Assembly (NCBI GenBank): GCA_023511625.1
Contig: JAIMBD010000011.1
Location: 28,177 to 92,176, forward strand
Direction of reading: 5' to 3'
Length of the DNA: 64,000 nt
Source: Bacillota bacterium
Lineage (GTDB): Bacteria; Bacillota; Sulfobacillia; Sulfobacillales; Sulfobacillaceae
The notes below the pieces were generated by a model. That model searched no databases and was not told the origin of the DNA. It worked only from the letters and a program-made list of their open reading frames with translations. Within the stretch, counting starts at the first letter, position 1, and the number at the start of each line of letters is the position of its first letter. A program made the position numbers and the translations under genes. This document shows positions 7,553 through 16,317 of this stretch, piece by piece.

Positions 7553-8209
7553 CTATCGGCCAAAGGCGCGGGCGGATTTGGTCCGGGTCTGGGTCCACTC
7601 GGCGAAGCGATGGAGGTCGGCCCACGGCCGTACCACGATGCGGCCCTCCTCCACCCGGGCAAATTCCGGGCGGCCTCCCCCCTGGTCGTTGATGGCCCAC
7701 ACCTCGCCGACGCGAATTTGTATCGGCGAAAGGTCAAGGGCGTAGATGGCCCGCCCGGCATCCTTGGGCTGCCCGGCAAAGGCCTTGCCCAGGAGGCGGC
7801 CAAAGACGTAGATGTCCCCCCCTGCCACCAGGTCGGCGCCGGGGTTGACGTCGCCCACCACCATCAGGTCGCCGGAGTGGCTGATGCGCTGCCCCGAGCG
7901 TACCGTGCGCCGCACCACCAAGGGCGCGGGATTGCGGCTGCGGCCATTGAAAGGAATGGGCACCCGTCGGTCGGCGTCGAGGCGCACGCCCCCCAACGTC
8001 AGTTTGGGATACCGTTGGAACACCTCGGCAATGGCCTGTAACAAGGCCGGAGTCAGCGCGAGCCCCTGCACGGCCACTTCCAAGCGCGCCTCCCCCAAAA
8101 AACGGGCCCGTGCTTCCAACGTCGCCACTAAGTCGGCCAAAAGCTCGGCCTCGCTGCGGTATCCATCTGCTACCAGCGTCAGTCCCCCGCGGTCGCCCTT
8201 GAGCTCCAC
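7553..8209 (-). CDS. minC: Septum site-determining protein MinC
   Basis: 218 residues. The start is GTG 8209, behind AGGGGGGCGAAGGCA; the frame stays open upstream but without a comparable ribosome site. The C-terminal beta-helical domain is clear: RTVRSGQRISHSGDLMVVGD, VNPGADLVAGGDIYVFGRLL and GKAFAGQPKDAGRAIYA. The N-terminal domain (LKGDRGGLTLVADGYRS onward) is the weaker, FtsZ-inhibiting half. MinC blocks FtsZ rings away from midcell and normally needs MinD. No minD, minE or divIVA lies in this window; the partner here is a DUF2103 gene. Confidence 0.88.
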   Translation of the reverse strand: MELKGDRGGLTLVADGYRSEAELLADLVATLEARARFLGEARLEVAVQGLALTPALLQAIAEVFQRYPKLTLGGVRLDADRRVPIPFNGRSRNPAPLVVRRTVRSGQRISHSGDLMVVGDVNPGADLVAGGDIYVFGRLLGKAFAGQPKDAGRAIYALDLSPIQIRVGEVWAINDQGGGRPEFARVEEGRIVVRPWADLHRFAEWTQTRTKSARAFGR

Positions 8210-8417
8210 TGCCTTCGCCCCCCTGTCACATCCTGCCGCCCGGTCCTGCGCGCTTGCCGCGATGTCGCCTAATTCCACATCGAAGGCCGCTTTTCCTGCC
8301 GACCCCTGCGGCTTTCGACGGCATCCCGGGTCGGACGATTTCCGTTGCCGCGCGGTTGCGGTCTTGCTAACGTGGAAGATGATGGAAAATCCGGCTCGAG
8401 CCGAGGAGGGAAACGGG

Positions 8418-9017
8418 TTGTTGACGTTGCGCGATATCGCGGAGCAGTTGGGGTTGCCAGAGAGCACCGTGCGCTACTACCGGGATCGGTTTTCGGCGTT
8501 TGTCCCCACCGTGGGCCGCGGGCGGCAACGCCGGTACCGCGAAGAGGCGGTGGAGGTGTTGCGCACGGTGGCGGAAGGATTTCGCAGCCAGAAAAGTGCC
8601 GAAGAGGTGGAGGAGGTCTTGGCTCAACAGTTTCCGCGCTACCTCGAGTCCCGCGACGAGGGCGACGAAGGGGCCGAGAGCCTGCCCGCCTCATGGCTAA
8701 TGACGTTGTTGGCGTTGCAGGGCCAGGCGTTGCAACAGGTCGGCGATGCGCTGGAGCGGTTGGCGGAGCAGGCGGTGGCGCAGCGGGCGGAGGCGGAAGC
8801 GGTCGAATCGGTGCGGGCCGAAGTCGAGGACTTGCGGCGGCGGTTGGCAGAGACGGTGGAGGCCCGGCTGGCCCGGCTAGAAGAGCGCGACCGCGTGGTG
8901 GTGGCGCAGATGCGCGCCTATCTCGACCAAACGCCCAAGGGCGGACGGTTGCCGTGGTGGCAGCGGTGGGGATGGCGAACGGGGGTAGGGAAGGCGGCGC
9001 GTTCTGGGCAAGGATAA
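8418..9017 (+). CDS. MerR-type DNA-binding regulator with C-terminal coiled coil
   Basis: 199 residues from TTG 8418, seven bases behind GAGGAGGG; an upstream ATG at 8380 lacks a ribosome site. A MerR-like winged helix opens the protein (LTLRDIAEQLGLPESTVRYY, then a Arg-rich wing GRQRRYREEAVEVL). A long acidic coiled-coil stretch rich in Glu, Ala and Arg follows from about residue 95 to 170. The basic, Trp-containing tail (GRLPWWQRWGW) may touch the membrane. No effector-binding domain or metal-binding Cys is present. RacA-like and other sporulation or chromosome-anchoring proteins share this layout, so a structural role is possible as well as transcription control. It is divergent from minC, which fits a cell-division context. 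Confidence 0.7.
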   Translation: MLTLRDIAEQLGLPESTVRYYRDRFSAFVPTVGRGRQRRYREEAVEVLRTVAEGFRSQKSAEEVEEVLAQQFPRYLESRDEGDEGAESLPASWLMTLLALQGQALQQVGDALERLAEQAVAQRAEAEAVESVRAEVEDLRRRLAETVEARLARLEERDRVVVAQMRAYLDQTPKGGRLPWWQRWGWRTGVGKAARSGQG

Positions 9018-9040
9018 CCGGTGTCGAGCCGGTAGCGCAA

Positions 9041-9073
9041 GGCGAGGGAGCCGAACGCTCCTCGCCTTTTCTT
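9041..9073 (+). terminator. Rho-independent terminator after the MerR-type gene
   Basis: GGCGAGGGAGC pairs with GCTCCTCGCC (one bulged G) around a short loop, followed by TTTTCTTT. Confidence 0.85.
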
Positions 9074-9170
9074 TGCAGTCGCGAACCCGGTAAGATTCGG
9101 TAAGATGGGATCGCGTGGCGCCCGGCCTTCGCGGGCGTTCCCACAGGGCGAACGATGAGGGGGGACGCAT

Positions 9171-10160
9171 ATGGAATATGCGCGCCTGGGTCGCAGCGGC
9201 CTTCGGGTCTCTCGGATCGGGCTCGGCACCAACGCCTTTGGCGCCCGTGCCGATGCCCGCGCGGCGCGATTGGTGCTGGAGCAGGCCATCGCCTCCGGCG
9301 TGACCTTGATCGACACCGCCAACATTTACGCCCGCACCCAATCCGAGGCCATCATCGGGGAGGTGCTGGCAGCCAGCGGCCTGCGGCATCAGGTGATCTT
9401 GGCCACGAAAGCGGGCCTCGGGCGTGGCGAAGGGCTTGTGGATCGCGGCGGCTCCCGCTGGCATTTGCTGCGTGAGTTGGAAGGGAGCCTGCGGCGCCTG
9501 CGCACCGACTATATCGACCTGTACCAGATTCACACCTACGACCCCAACACGCCGCTGGAGGAGACGTTGGCGACGCTCGACGCCGCCGTGCGCGCCGGCA
9601 AGGTGCGATATATCGGCTGTTCGAACTACGCCGCCTGGGAATTGGCCCGGGCCCTGGAGGTCAGTCGCGCCCATCACTGGGAGCCCTACATCTCTGTCCA
9701 GCCGGGTTATTCGCTGGTGGACCGCGGCGTGGAGCGGGAATTGGTTCCCCTGTGTCTGGATCAAGGCATCGGGATCCTGGCCTACTACCCGCTGGCGGGT
9801 GGCATCCTGACCGGCAAGTACCGCCCCGGGGAACCACCGCCGCCCGATTCGCGGGCGGCCACCGAACCCACCTTTGCCCGACGATTGGATCGCGACCGCC
9901 TTCAGACGGCTCGCGCCGTGGCCGAGGAGGCCCAGGCGTTGGGGGTGACACCGGCGCAACTGGCTCTGGCCTGGCTGCTCCACCGGCCCGGAGTGACCAG
10001 TGCCATCGTGGGGGCCACCAGGCCCGAGCAGCTTCGGGAGAACTTGGGCGCCTTGGAGGTGCCGTGGACCGAGACGGTGGCTCAGCGCCTGGATGCCCTC
10101 TCGGAACGGTTCGTGTGGGCGCCACCTTTTGCAGAATACCGTATCGACCGTGAAGCCTAA
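9171..10160 (+). CDS. Aldo/keto reductase
   Basis: 329 residues. ATG 9171 follows GAGGGGGGA. The AKR fold is clear: the opening MEYARLGRSGLRVSRIGLGT and the catalytic tetrad Asp48, Tyr53, Lys80 and His121 (in LIDTANIY, LATKAG and YQIHTYD). The C-terminal NADPH-binding block is in TSAIVGATRPEQLRENL. It is similar to the YghZ/Kv-beta-like group that reduces small aldehydes. The gene stands alone between a terminator and a convergent operon. The natural substrate cannot be told from the sequence. Confidence 0.88.
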   Translation: MEYARLGRSGLRVSRIGLGTNAFGARADARAARLVLEQAIASGVTLIDTANIYARTQSEAIIGEVLAASGLRHQVILATKAGLGRGEGLVDRGGSRWHLLRELEGSLRRLRTDYIDLYQIHTYDPNTPLEETLATLDAAVRAGKVRYIGCSNYAAWELARALEVSRAHHWEPYISVQPGYSLVDRGVERELVPLCLDQGIGILAYYPLAGGILTGKYRPGEPPPPDSRAATEPTFARRLDRDRLQTARAVAEEAQALGVTPAQLALAWLLHRPGVTSAIVGATRPEQLRENLGALEVPWTETVAQRLDALSERFVWAPPFAEYRIDREA

Positions 10161-10166
10161 GCCCCT

Positions 10167-10880
10167 TCAAGGGGGTTCGATGACCACCACCCAGCCGCCG
10201 TGCTCAAGCCGCCGCTCGCGCACCCGGCCGCCGGCGGCCAGCCAGGCCTGGGCTTCGGCCGGAGCGAGCGCTTCGGCACGGGGGCCGAGGTAGCGAGTCG
10301 ACCGCGGCGCTGCGGGCACCGGAGGCGGTGTCGGCAGGGGCGCAAAGTGTGGCAGCCCGCCGGCCCAATCCCCCAAGCCGTCGAGGTGCCAGGGCAGCGG
10401 GAGGTCGGCGGCCTTGAGCCAGTGCCGAAGGCGGGCAAGACGCTGGGGTCCCCCGCATGCCACCACCCAAAGGCCGGCCAGCCCGAGGTGGGGCCGTTGG
10501 TAGGCCGCGAGCTTCTCCTCCCACTGGCGGCGCGATTCCTTGCCGGCATCGACCTCGAGCCCGATGGGGCGGCCACCGCCCGGAGGGATGATCTCCGCGT
10601 CAGGGCGGGGCCAACGTTGCGGGTCGGGGACCGTCCACTGCCCGCGCTGGGGGCCCAGGCGCAGGTAGACCTCGGCCACCAAGAGGCGGTGGGTGCGCCG
10701 CGCCCCGCGACCGAAGCGGCGCGGATCCCACACCGCTTCCCGAAACACCACCGCGGCCTTCGAGACCTCGGCCAGGTCCAGGGTGTCGCCGTAGTACCGG
10801 GCGATCTGATCGAAGGAGAGGACGCCTACGGCGGTCAGGGCTTCGGCCCAGGGCCAAGGAGGCAGGGCAGCCGCCATCAT
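10167..10880 (-). CDS. Replication-relaxation-like protein (Replic_Relax family), probable
   Basis: 237 residues, with its start overlapping the 3' end of the VirD4-like gene by four bases. The middle region has THRLLVAEVYLRLGP, then PDAEIIPPGGGRPIGLEVD and GKESRRQWEEKLAAYQ. This H-L...VAEVYLRL plus E-D...K pattern is what I know from replication-relaxation proteins, whose core resembles a PD-(D/E)xK nuclease-like fold. Such genes commonly sit beside conjugative coupling ATPases on plasmids and integrated elements, as here. No biochemical function is certain. The C-terminal third is Pro-rich and variable. Confidence 0.6.
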   Translation of the reverse strand: MMAAALPPWPWAEALTAVGVLSFDQIARYYGDTLDLAEVSKAAVVFREAVWDPRRFGRGARRTHRLLVAEVYLRLGPQRGQWTVPDPQRWPRPDAEIIPPGGGRPIGLEVDAGKESRRQWEEKLAAYQRPHLGLAGLWVVACGGPQRLARLRHWLKAADLPLPWHLDGLGDWAGGLPHFAPLPTPPPVPAAPRSTRYLGPRAEALAPAEAQAWLAAGGRVRERRLEHGGWVVVIEPP

Positions 10881-12346
10881 GGGGTCGACTCTGCGCCAAG
10901 CCGGTGGTGGGGAAGGCGCACCACCCGCGGCGGCTCAAGCCGCCCCTGCCGCGTGCACTGTACCACGGCCAGACCGCGGGGCAGGTAGCGGGGGGAAACC
11001 GGCAGGCGATGCGGGGCGGCCTGCGCCTCAAGCCACTGACAATCGTGCGGGGACAAGCCAGACAGTGCCACCCGCTGGCGGGCATTGGCGCCCAGTGCGG
11101 CCTGAAGGGGAGCCGAAAGCTGCCCCATGTCTTGATGGGCCAGGATCAGGCCCACGCCGTAGCCGCGGGCCAAGGCCAGAAACTCGTTGAGATCTGGACT
11201 GACGTACTGGTGGAACTCGTCGAGGTAGAGGAAGTAAGGCCGGCTGGCCATAGGTCGCCGATAGGTGGCCAACATCAGCCCGTGCCACCACAGCACGCCG
11301 AGGGCCCGGGCCGAGGCACCCAGACGGGCGGGCGACAGCGGGGCCAAGACCGTCCACCCTTCCTTGAGCACCGTGTCCCAGTCAAAGTCGCTGGGCGGGG
11401 CTAAGACCCGACTAAGATGCGGGTTGGCCAGCAGCAGCTCCAGCCGGTGCAACAGGCCCGATTGGGTCTGGGCTTGGGCGTCCGCCCGCCATTGACCCCA
11501 CTGTTCGCGGAAGTATTCGCGGGTGGCCGGATCGGCCTTTGCCAGACATTCGCGGCGCCACTCTGGGCGGCGGAGGAAGCGGACCAGCCCTAAAAGGTCT
11601 GCCGCGTCGCCCAAGGCCGCTTTCAAGGCGCGCACGGCGTATAACAACAGCACGCGGCTGGTGGCGGCGTAATACGGGTGGCCCGGCTCTTGGAGCTGGA
11701 GGAGGGCCCAGTCCAGCCCCTCGGCGGCCGCCTCGGCCGGCCCTGTCAAGGGATTCCAATGGGGACAAGCCTCCGCTTCGGGATCCAGCCACAGGAAAGG
11801 ACGCCCGTGCCGGCGCGCCGCCGACCGCGCCGCACCGGCGAGGTCGCCTTTGGGTTCGATGAGGGTCAACCCCAGCCCTGCGGCCAGGTCTTGGTCGATC
11901 AGCGGGAGCAAGACCCCCGAGGACTTACCGGATCCGGTCGGGCCGATCACATGGCAGTGGAGCAACCGGTCCTCGGCGCTTACCGTCACCGGGATTCCCC
12001 ACAGCGGGTCGGTTCCGAAGGCTAAGGTTCCCGGTCGGGCGGCGACGCGGCGCTGGAGCCACCAACGGGCCACGGCCGCCGCCACGGCGGCCGCCGCGAG
12101 CGTCCAGCGCGGCCAAGCGAGTGGCCAAAGCCAAAGCCCGACGGCCCAGCGCCACATCGGGCGGGGGACGATGAGCGCGCCCAAAGCCGTCAGGCCTACC
12201 GCGAGGCCCCACCGCCAGACCTCGGGGACGGCTTTGGGCAAGGTGTTGGTCCAGGCTAACAACCCAAGCCATCCCGACATCGCGGCCCACGCCGCGATGA
12301 GGGCCGGGCGACTTAGGCGGATGATCCACCGGCTGATCGTCCCCAT
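10877..12346 (-). CDS. VirD4/TraD-like coupling ATPase
   Basis: 489 residues. Three to four N-terminal membrane segments (residues 12-32, 45-62, 66-95) precede an ATPase domain with Walker A GPTGSGKS at 135-142. A Walker B region YFLYLDEFHQY and the helicase-like sensor GVGLILAHQDMGQL follow. This is the layout of type IV secretion coupling proteins, which pump single-stranded DNA-relaxase complexes. No relaxase, VirB4, VirB6 or pilus gene is nearby, so it looks like an orphan or remnant of an integrative element. An in-place role in DNA transfer or chromosome handling cannot be excluded. Confidence 0.75.
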   Translation of the reverse strand: MGTISRWIIRLSRPALIAAWAAMSGWLGLLAWTNTLPKAVPEVWRWGLAVGLTALGALIVPRPMWRWAVGLWLWPLAWPRWTLAAAAVAAAVARWWLQRRVAARPGTLAFGTDPLWGIPVTVSAEDRLLHCHVIGPTGSGKSSGVLLPLIDQDLAAGLGLTLIEPKGDLAGAARSAARRHGRPFLWLDPEAEACPHWNPLTGPAEAAAEGLDWALLQLQEPGHPYYAATSRVLLLYAVRALKAALGDAADLLGLVRFLRRPEWRRECLAKADPATREYFREQWGQWRADAQAQTQSGLLHRLELLLANPHLSRVLAPPSDFDWDTVLKEGWTVLAPLSPARLGASARALGVLWWHGLMLATYRRPMASRPYFLYLDEFHQYVSPDLNEFLALARGYGVGLILAHQDMGQLSAPLQAALGANARQRVALSGLSPHDCQWLEAQAAPHRLPVSPRYLPRGLAVVQCTRQGRLEPPRVVRLPHHRLGAESTP

Positions 12347-12450
12347 GGGTTCCTCCGTGCTGGGCGCCGTCTCCTTCGGACTGCCTTCTCGGGGAGAGTT
12401 CGGGGCGGATCGGCGGGATCCTGCATTGGGGGCCTATGAAGTGCGCCCCC

Positions 12451-13827
12451 TTATGACCAGCGGATGGCACCCACCTCCGGGAACCGCCGAAGCTCGCGGT
12501 CCAAGATGGCGACGATCGCGTCGAGTTCTGGGGCCGTTTGGGCTTCGGCCCGGGCGACCAGGGCCGGCTGGGTGTTCGATGCCCGCACGAGGCCCCATCC
12601 AGCCGGAAACTGCACCCGGACGCCGTCCACATCGATCACCGGTAAGCCCAACTGGTCCCGGAAACGCCGGGTGAGTTGGGCGACCACTTCAAATTTGCGG
12701 TCGTCCGGGCAGTCGATGCGCACCTCGGGTGTGGCCGGCAGGTCGGGCACGTCGGCCAGGAGGGAAGACAAGGGGCGACCCTGGCGGGACATGAGGCGCA
12801 GCAGGCGGCCGGCGGCGTAAAAGGCGTCGTCGAAGCCGAAGTACTCGTCGGCGAAGAACATATGGCCCGACATCTCGCCGGTGAAGGGGGCGTTGAGCTC
12901 TCGCATCTTGGCCTTGATGAGCGAGTGCCCGGTTTTGTAAAACAAGGGGCGCCCGCCCAGGCGCGCGATCTCGTCGTACAGCGTCTGGCTGCACTTGACT
13001 TCCACGATTCCCCAAGCGCCCGGGTAGCGGGGCAGGATCTCGCGCCAGTACAACACCATCAAGCGATCGCCCCAAAGGATGCGGCCGGTGTCGTCGACCA
13101 CCCCGATGCGGTCGCCGTCGCCGTCGAAGGCAAGACCGAGGTCGGCCCGGGACCGCGTCACTGCCGCGACCAGGTCGCGCAGGTTTTCGGCCACGACCGG
13201 GTCGGGATGATGGTGGGGAAAGGTAGGGTCGACAGTGCAGTAGAGGTAGTCGGCAGACACGCCGAAGGCCTCCATCACCTGCCGCACAAAGCGGCTTGGA
13301 GTCCCGTTGCCGCAGTCGACCACCACCCGCGGGCGAAACGCCTCCAGTTGGATCTTCTCGCGCAGCATCGCCAGGTAGCTCGGCACGGGGTCCTCGTGCC
13401 GCACGACGCCGCTGCCTCTGGCAAACCTGCCGGCTTGCCACAGGCGGGCCACGGCTTGAATCTCCTCCCCATACAGGGTAGAAGGGCCGTGGGCCAACTT
13501 GAACCCGTTGTACTCCGCCGGGTTGTGGCTCGCGGTGACCATCACGCCGCCCTGAAAGCGGTAATGGTGGTAGGCGTAGTAGAAGATCGGCGTCGTCACC
13601 TCGCCGATATCGAGCACGTCCACCCCCGAGTGGGTCAAGCCGTCGATCAAGGCGTCGCGCAAGGCCGGTGAGGAGCTGCGGGAATCCCACCCTACAATGG
13701 CCTCGCGCACGTTCTTCTCCCCGAGGTACGTGGCGAACGCCTGTCCCAATCGGCGCACGTCCTCGCTGTCGAAATCCTTTCCCACCACTCCGCGGATGTC
13801 GTACTCGCGAAAGATGTTGAGATTCAT
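12451..13827 (-). CDS. manB: Phosphomannomutase/phosphoglucomutase
   Basis: 458 residues from ATG 13827 with AGGGAA five bases upstream. All four domains of the alpha-D-phosphohexomutase family are visible: FREYDIRG at the start, the catalytic phosphoserine Ser100 in TASHNPAEYNGFK, the metal loop FDGDGDRIGVVDD, the sugar loop GEMSGHMFF, and the phosphate-binding loop VRASNTQPALVARAEA. It interconverts mannose-6-P/mannose-1-P or the glucose equivalents. In this genome it could supply GDP-mannose precursors for the Dpm1-like enzyme at 4.9 kb, an inference from pathway logic. It reads leftward, upstream of the VirD4-like gene, with a 104-base gap. Confidence 0.85.
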   Translation of the reverse strand: MNLNIFREYDIRGVVGKDFDSEDVRRLGQAFATYLGEKNVREAIVGWDSRSSSPALRDALIDGLTHSGVDVLDIGEVTTPIFYYAYHHYRFQGGVMVTASHNPAEYNGFKLAHGPSTLYGEEIQAVARLWQAGRFARGSGVVRHEDPVPSYLAMLREKIQLEAFRPRVVVDCGNGTPSRFVRQVMEAFGVSADYLYCTVDPTFPHHHPDPVVAENLRDLVAAVTRSRADLGLAFDGDGDRIGVVDDTGRILWGDRLMVLYWREILPRYPGAWGIVEVKCSQTLYDEIARLGGRPLFYKTGHSLIKAKMRELNAPFTGEMSGHMFFADEYFGFDDAFYAAGRLLRLMSRQGRPLSSLLADVPDLPATPEVRIDCPDDRKFEVVAQLTRRFRDQLGLPVIDVDGVRVQFPAGWGLVRASNTQPALVARAEAQTAPELDAIVAILDRELRRFPEVGAIRWS

Positions 13828-14512
13828 GAGATTCCCTGCGGCACATGCCTCCGCCCGAAGGGCTTGGGGAGGAGCGCCGCCCCCCTCCTTGTTTGGTTAG
13901 TCTCAGTGGTGGATGCAGCGGTTGCGGTCCGGGCAGGACCGGGGGAATGGCCACTGGATCCATTCCCCGTGCCAGGCATCAAAGCGAATCAGCCAACATC
14001 CCCACGAAGCGGTTCGCCGCCTTGGAGTCTAACCCCTGTCGCTGCAGGAGCCATTCATGAAGCCCCTCCTCCCCCTCGCAAGACGGCGGGCCGAGGGGGG
14101 CGCAGGCGCGAAAATCGCAGCGGGAAGCACCGAGCAGCTGACGGCGTCGGCCAGCGAGGCGGGCCCGGGCCGACGGACAGGGGACAAGGTGCTGCAAGAC
14201 TGAGCCGACACGCGGGGTCGGGTCTGGCCGTGCGGGAGCCGCGCCTTCGGCCGCGACATGGCCCCGGGCCGTACGGCGGGAGAAAGCCCAAAGCCGGTGA
14301 TCGACGGAAGTGTGCAAGGATGGCGGCTGCATGGCTCGGTACCCCTTCCCTTGGTCGTCGTCACTCTTTCCCCGGGAGAACTGCCGGCTCCATGCTCTCC
14401 CCTCGGCCGAAAGCCGTTGGCACCGTCGTCCGTTCTGCGCGGGAACGCCTTCAGTGTATCACGCCCCATCTGCCCCTGCGGCCGCCTTCCCCGGATCCGC
14501 CCGGGCCGCCCA
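13828..14512. other. Gene-poor stretch with a protein-like fragment
   Basis: About 685 bases with no gene that I can support. On the minus strand, 13979-14065 translates to HEWLLQRQGLDSKAANRFVG plus a short tail before a stop. This looks like a natural protein C-terminus, yet it has no in-frame start behind the purine-rich run beside it. It may be a decayed gene or chance. The rest is GC-rich without clear repeats or a recognised RNA. Confidence 0.35.
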
Positions 14513-14541
14513 TCGACAGGGCCGTCCCAAGGCGGTAGAAT
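14513..14541 (+). promoter_or_regulatory. Sigma-A-type promoter for the GNAT/MFS pair
   Basis: TCGACA, 17-base spacer, TAGAAT; both boxes are 5/6 matches. It lies about 80 bases upstream of the GTG at 14620. Confidence 0.7.
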
Positions 14542-14619
14542 GGGCTCAGATGTCGGCGCTTCTAGGGTTCCGGCACGGCGTGGGACCCCGGAAGATGCGA
14601 GAAGGGGAACGGGACGCCC

Positions 14620-15069
14620 GTGGAAGTGAGGCCGTATCGCCCACAGACGGATTTCCGCGCAGTGCTGAACGCTCAGTGCGACCTTTACCGCATCAATTTT
14701 CCCCGCTTTGTCTGCACCCCCGGTTTTTTGGCCGACCAAGCCCAACGCCTGCGCCAGGCCCAGCGCCGCCCTTATGAGAACGGCCTGTTTGTCCTGGAGG
14801 ATGCGGGCGAAGTGGTCGGCTTCGTGTGGGTGGCCGTGCGCATGGACCTGCAAGGACCGTACGGCTCGGTCGACCAGATCTACCTCAAGCCCGAATACCG
14901 TCGGCGCCGGCTGGGGAGTCTCTTGTTGGATGCGGCCCACCGGTACCTGAAAGAGCAGGGGCTGGACCTCTCCCGCCTGTACGTGACGGCGGAGAACCGC
15001 GACGCGGTGCGGCTGTACGAGCGCATGGGGTATCGGGTGACGCGGCTGGAGATGGAACGCCCGCTGTAG
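14620..15069 (+). CDS. GNAT-family acetyltransferase
   Basis: 149 residues from GTG 14620 behind GAAGGGGAACGGG. A complete short GNAT domain: the acetyl-CoA motif A is in IYLKPEYRRRRLGSLLLDAA, and the late motif YVTAENRDAVRLYERMGYR is typical of RimI/PhnO-like enzymes. The substrate is unknown. It sits 17 bases upstream of a drug-type MFS transporter and shares its promoter. That pairing is often seen for detoxification or resistance functions, but nothing here proves such a role. Confidence 0.82.
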   Translation: MEVRPYRPQTDFRAVLNAQCDLYRINFPRFVCTPGFLADQAQRLRQAQRRPYENGLFVLEDAGEVVGFVWVAVRMDLQGPYGSVDQIYLKPEYRRRRLGSLLLDAAHRYLKEQGLDLSRLYVTAENRDAVRLYERMGYRVTRLEMERPL

Positions 15070-15086
15070 GCCGAGGAGGCGGCGAC

Positions 15087-16295
15087 ATGGCCGAGTGGTC
15101 GGTTCCCGAAGCCGCTCGCCGGGGCGGCGGGGGGTTGCCGTGGATCGCGGGGTTGACCCTGTTTGTGCTAGGCTCGGACCTGAATCTGGTCGCCCCCTTT
15201 CTTTCCGCCATCGCCACCACGTTTCACTTGCCCCGACCGGGCCGAGCCGGCTGGTTGGTCACCGTCTTCGCCTTAAGTTACACCGTCACCTCACCCGTTT
15301 GGGGCTATATCCAAGACCGCATGCGCGCGCGCCGGGCCGTCCTGGGGGTCGGACTGGGCGCGTTTTTAGTGTCCGAGGCGGTCTCGGCGGCAGCGCCTAC
15401 CTACGGCACCCTGATGGCGGCGCGCGCGCTCGGAGGCATGGCGGCAGCGGCGGTCACTCCGGCCGCCTACGCCTGGATTGCGGACTGGGTGCCCTGGCAG
15501 CGTCGGAGTCGTGCCATGGCCGTCGCCTCGATGGGGTTTTCGGTGGCAACGGTGGCCGGCGTCCCGTTAGGGTTGTGGGGCTCCCAATGGTGGTCATGGC
15601 GCGGCGTGTTGTGGGCCTTGACGGCGCTGGGGGCGATGGTGGGAGCAGCCTGGGTGCCGTACCTCCGGATTGGGCCGGTAGCGGCGCGCCCCCCGTCGGG
15701 CCCAAGCTCCCCCAAGGCGGCCGGCCTGCCGGTCCTTGCTGCCAGCTTTTTCGCCTTTGGCACCGTCGGCTTGGTGTACACCTATCTCGCGTGGACCTTT
15801 CAACATCGCTTTCAGTGGCCGGTCGGCCGGCTGGCACTGTTGCTCGGCCTGTACGGGATGCTGGGCGTGGGCGGCAACGCCTTGATGGGATGGCTCGGCG
15901 ACCGGTGGGGGAAACGCGCGGCGGCCCGAAGGGCCATGGTGGCAGAAGGGCTGAGCCTTTTGGGCATGGCGGTGGCGGCTTCCGGCCGCTTGGGCGGTGC
16001 CTTAGCCGCGGCCGTGTTGGGGTTTGGATTGACGCAGGCCTATCTTCCCAACCTCAAGGCGATGGCATCGGCAGTGAGCCCCGGCCGACGGGGCCAGAGC
16101 GTGGCGTGGAACAACGCCGCCATGTACGCCGGGCTGATGGTGGGGTCGGGAGTCGCTACGGTCGTGGTGCCCCGCTGGGGGTTGGCCTGGGCGGCTGGGA
16201 TGGGGGTCTTGGCCCTGACGGCCGGCTGGACGGTGCTGGGAAGACCTTACCGAGGACGACACGAGGCCGGGGGATCCCCCGGCCTGCGTCGTTAG
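15087..16295 (+). CDS. MFS transporter (12-TM, arabinose/drug efflux-like)
   Basis: 402 residues; ATG 15087 follows GAGGAGG. About twelve hydrophobic helices. The loop 2-3 motif appears as GYIQDRMRARRAVLGVG, and the helix 4-5 region has MAARALGGMAAAAVTPAAYA and GVPLGLWGSQWWSWRGVLW, typical of the DHA1/arabinose efflux permease group. Probable proton-driven export of small molecules; the substrate is unknown. It is co-transcribed with the acetyltransferase upstream. Its end faces the htrA gene, 22 bases away, and no T-rich terminator lies between. Confidence 0.82.
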   Translation: MAEWSVPEAARRGGGGLPWIAGLTLFVLGSDLNLVAPFLSAIATTFHLPRPGRAGWLVTVFALSYTVTSPVWGYIQDRMRARRAVLGVGLGAFLVSEAVSAAAPTYGTLMAARALGGMAAAAVTPAAYAWIADWVPWQRRSRAMAVASMGFSVATVAGVPLGLWGSQWWSWRGVLWALTALGAMVGAAWVPYLRIGPVAARPPSGPSSPKAAGLPVLAASFFAFGTVGLVYTYLAWTFQHRFQWPVGRLALLLGLYGMLGVGGNALMGWLGDRWGKRAAARRAMVAEGLSLLGMAVAASGRLGGALAAAVLGFGLTQAYLPNLKAMASAVSPGRRGQSVAWNNAAMYAGLMVGSGVATVVVPRWGLAWAAGMGVLALTAGWTVLGRPYRGRHEAGGSPGLRR

Positions 16296-16317
16296 GCCCA
16301 ACGGTCCTGCCCCGACC

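Noticed and set aside
9085..9106. Direct repeat GGTAAGAT as a promoter or operator of the aldo/keto reductase
   Set aside because: No -35 box at a proper distance, and the repeat is short enough to be chance.
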